This document shows positions 62,481 through 64,000 of a stretch of DNA of 64,000 bases, in pieces. How positions within the stretch are numbered: position 1 is the first letter of the stretch; every line of letters begins with the position of its first letter. The DNA is from Hyperoodon ampullatus. Its lineage: Eukaryota; Chordata; Mammalia; Artiodactyla; Ziphiidae. The notes under the pieces are model-generated. The model did not search any database. It had not been told where the DNA came from and worked only from the letters and a program-made list of their open reading frames with translations. The stretch is from contig CATKHW010000281.1 in the NCBI GenBank assembly GCA_949752795.1, forward strand, positions 1,364,001 to 1,428,000, in the 5' to 3' direction. Position numbers and translations under genes: made by a program.

Positions 62481-64000
62481 ATAAGATATCAATTATGAAG
62501 ACCCTGTAAACATGGCTACACTTGAACTGAGTTAGGAAAGAGAACAGTGTCTCTCATTTAGAAAACACTCTTATGCCTTCTTAAGGGGGAAGGAGAGGTG
62601 GGGTGATGCATAAAACCAGAGTTTGATATAAGCACAGGTACCGTTCCAAAAACCAGCTATGGAATAGACAAGACCTACACCTTCCTCAGTGAAAGGGACT
62701 CAAAACCCCATATTTCCCGCAGAGGAATATATCTGACTAGTAAGAATCTTAAAACCTATGTATTGATATGTCTCCGTAAGGGAATCAAGTGTGTCTAGAC
62801 TGGCATAAACATGGCAGCGAGAATCAGCTCAAACCCACTATAAAAAGGAATTTCAAAAACAAAACAAAAAAACTGGGAAATTCTTTACAATTCCTTCAGG
62901 GTCTGTGATGAAACCTGGAATGACCCTATCTACAATGACAGCTGGATGTGGCATAAGGCTGGACACTTGGGACTGAGAGGATTGGTGAGATTTGGTGAGC
63001 TAATGCATACCCTTTAAAGCAATAATGCATGGCACCCATTCCATGGGTCCCAACTCTCCAGGTTGAAGGTAATATTACTACAGTTATAACATGTACGGGA
63101 AACCTAGAGAACGGACACACTGTGAATACGAAAGGTTTCTAAAACTCAACGAATAGTCCCTCTCCTCGTGCTCTGGTTTGACTTTCCATCTTCTTTACTA
63201 TCAACCTCCCAACTTGGAGAGACAGCCCCTTTAACCTCCTGGTTCGCACAGGTTGCCAATTTGGCAGAGGATGAAAAGGAAGAGGGAGAACCAATGAGAG
63301 AGTAGCTGTTAGGCATTTGGACGGGCACATATCACTGTAATTTCCTGGCAGGAAGAAGAATTAACCAAAGTCTCAGCCACCCACCGGGAACCAGTATAGG
63401 TCCTGAACCAAAATTTTGGACTTGCGGTCAACTCACCAAAAACGAGTTGAAAAATGGAGCTCAGGGGCTCAGCAATTCACAAACTGGCCGAGTAATAAAG
63501 GACAGCTATCGTCCAAAAATCTGTTGAGGGAAGGCAACGAGGCGGACTTGAAAGCGAGGCAGAATAGCAGGAAACAGATTTCAAGAGGTACGTTGGAATC
63601 GCCTTTAAAGCACAGGAAGAGGGGCACAACTTCGACAATGATGCACTTGGCCAAAAAGGGCGTATGCGTTTTCTCCTGAATATATTCAGGAGAAAACGCA
63701 AACGCCCTTTTTGGCCAAGCAAGAAAGCGGGCAATGCTAATCTGCACTACAAAGAAGTATCACTTCCCACCGGTCAAAAGGGACATCCACAAAATGTGTA
63801 AAAACCAGAAAGGCAAGACAGGCCCTGGAGAACAGGGAGCCTTGTTATGCTGATGGGCGGGATGTAAATTGCCAACTGCCTCTCTGGAGGAGTGCATTGT
63901 GTTCCCTAAAACAAGTAAACAACAGAGCTACAGAGCCAAGGGCACTTCCAGTCTAGGGAATATTCCTTGAGAAAACTGAAAATCAATAAGACAGAGCCAC
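62481..64000 (+). repeat. Long-satellite monomer U35, type L (cut by window end)
   Basis: First 1,520 bp of a monomer. It shares CTCCTCGTGCTCTGG and CATCTTCTTTAC with U33. The right palindrome arm has one mismatch (CGCAAACGCCC). The array continues beyond the window. Confidence 0.9.

Larger units (their letters stand above)
3406..64000 (+). repeat. Long satellite array, monomer about 1,739 bp, L1-derived
   Basis: Thirty-four full head-to-tail monomers plus one partial, all in the same orientation. Unit lengths read from the ATAAGATATC anchor are 1,724-1,742 bp, mostly 1,738-1,739. In order, each unit holds the L1 3' UTR-like segment, an A-rich tract (about offset 680-720), about 770 bp of unassigned sequence, a 74-bp palindrome (offset about 1,165-1,238), and L1 ORF2-derived sequence to the unit end. 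Length and L1 origin fit the common cetacean satellite as I recall it; the family name needs a database comparison. Confidence 0.93.

Noticed and set aside
3406..64000. CRISPR-like array or prokaryotic repeat system
   Set aside because: Repeats are contiguous, with no unique spacers and no associated genes. L1-derived sequence marks the DNA as mammalian.

Overview
This window is eukaryotic satellite DNA from end to end. I see no protein-coding gene, functional RNA gene or intact mobile element. Two tandem-repeat families meet head-on. Positions 1-3405 hold a degenerate short-period satellite with a 24-26 bp unit built on GCATTGTGATGACAAGGG. Positions 3406-64000 hold a head-to-tail array of a long monomer of about 1,739 bp: 34 complete copies and one cut by the window end, all on the same strand.

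About half of each long monomer derives from the 3' end of a LINE-1 retrotransposon. After a long palindrome, the + strand carries decayed remains of the ORF2 protein C-terminus (the Cys-rich segment, then a tail with MILSEIS and a stop). An L1-type 3' UTR with a G-rich patch follows, and then an A-rich tract. The other half (about 770 bp) I could not assign. A monomer of about 1.74 kb built on L1 matches my recollection of the common cetacean satellite (repeat of about 1.7-1.76 kb in baleen whales and many toothed whales, shorter in dolphins; described in the literature as an L1-derived heterochromatic satellite). I therefore infer a non-delphinoid cetacean, or a close relative, and a heterochromatic block near a centromere, chromosome end or interstitial C-band. 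This is inference, because no database search was possible.

Internal order: U1 (3406-5147) is a decayed edge monomer and U2 is transitional. From about 6.4 to 21.9 kb a three-monomer higher-order repeat (types A-B-C, period about 5,205 bp) runs for three copies. From about 20.2 kb a nine-monomer block of 15,644 bp (second half of B3, then C-D-E-F-E-F'-D-E-G) is followed directly by a second copy of 19,122 bp that has one extra 3,478-bp E-F dimer. From about 55 kb to the end the monomers (H, I, J, K, L) are individually variable with no clear higher order.

The most notable structural element is a 74-bp inverted repeat with no spacer in each monomer. It is perfect in seven copies and near-perfect in most others. 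It sits inside the ORF2-derived sequence, where no such palindrome is expected in L1. Three of the five places where I could see the array switch from one monomer type to another overlap this palindrome or its immediate flank. All open reading frames in the window are explained by repeat periodicity, by L1 remnants, or by the palindrome reading the same on both strands.
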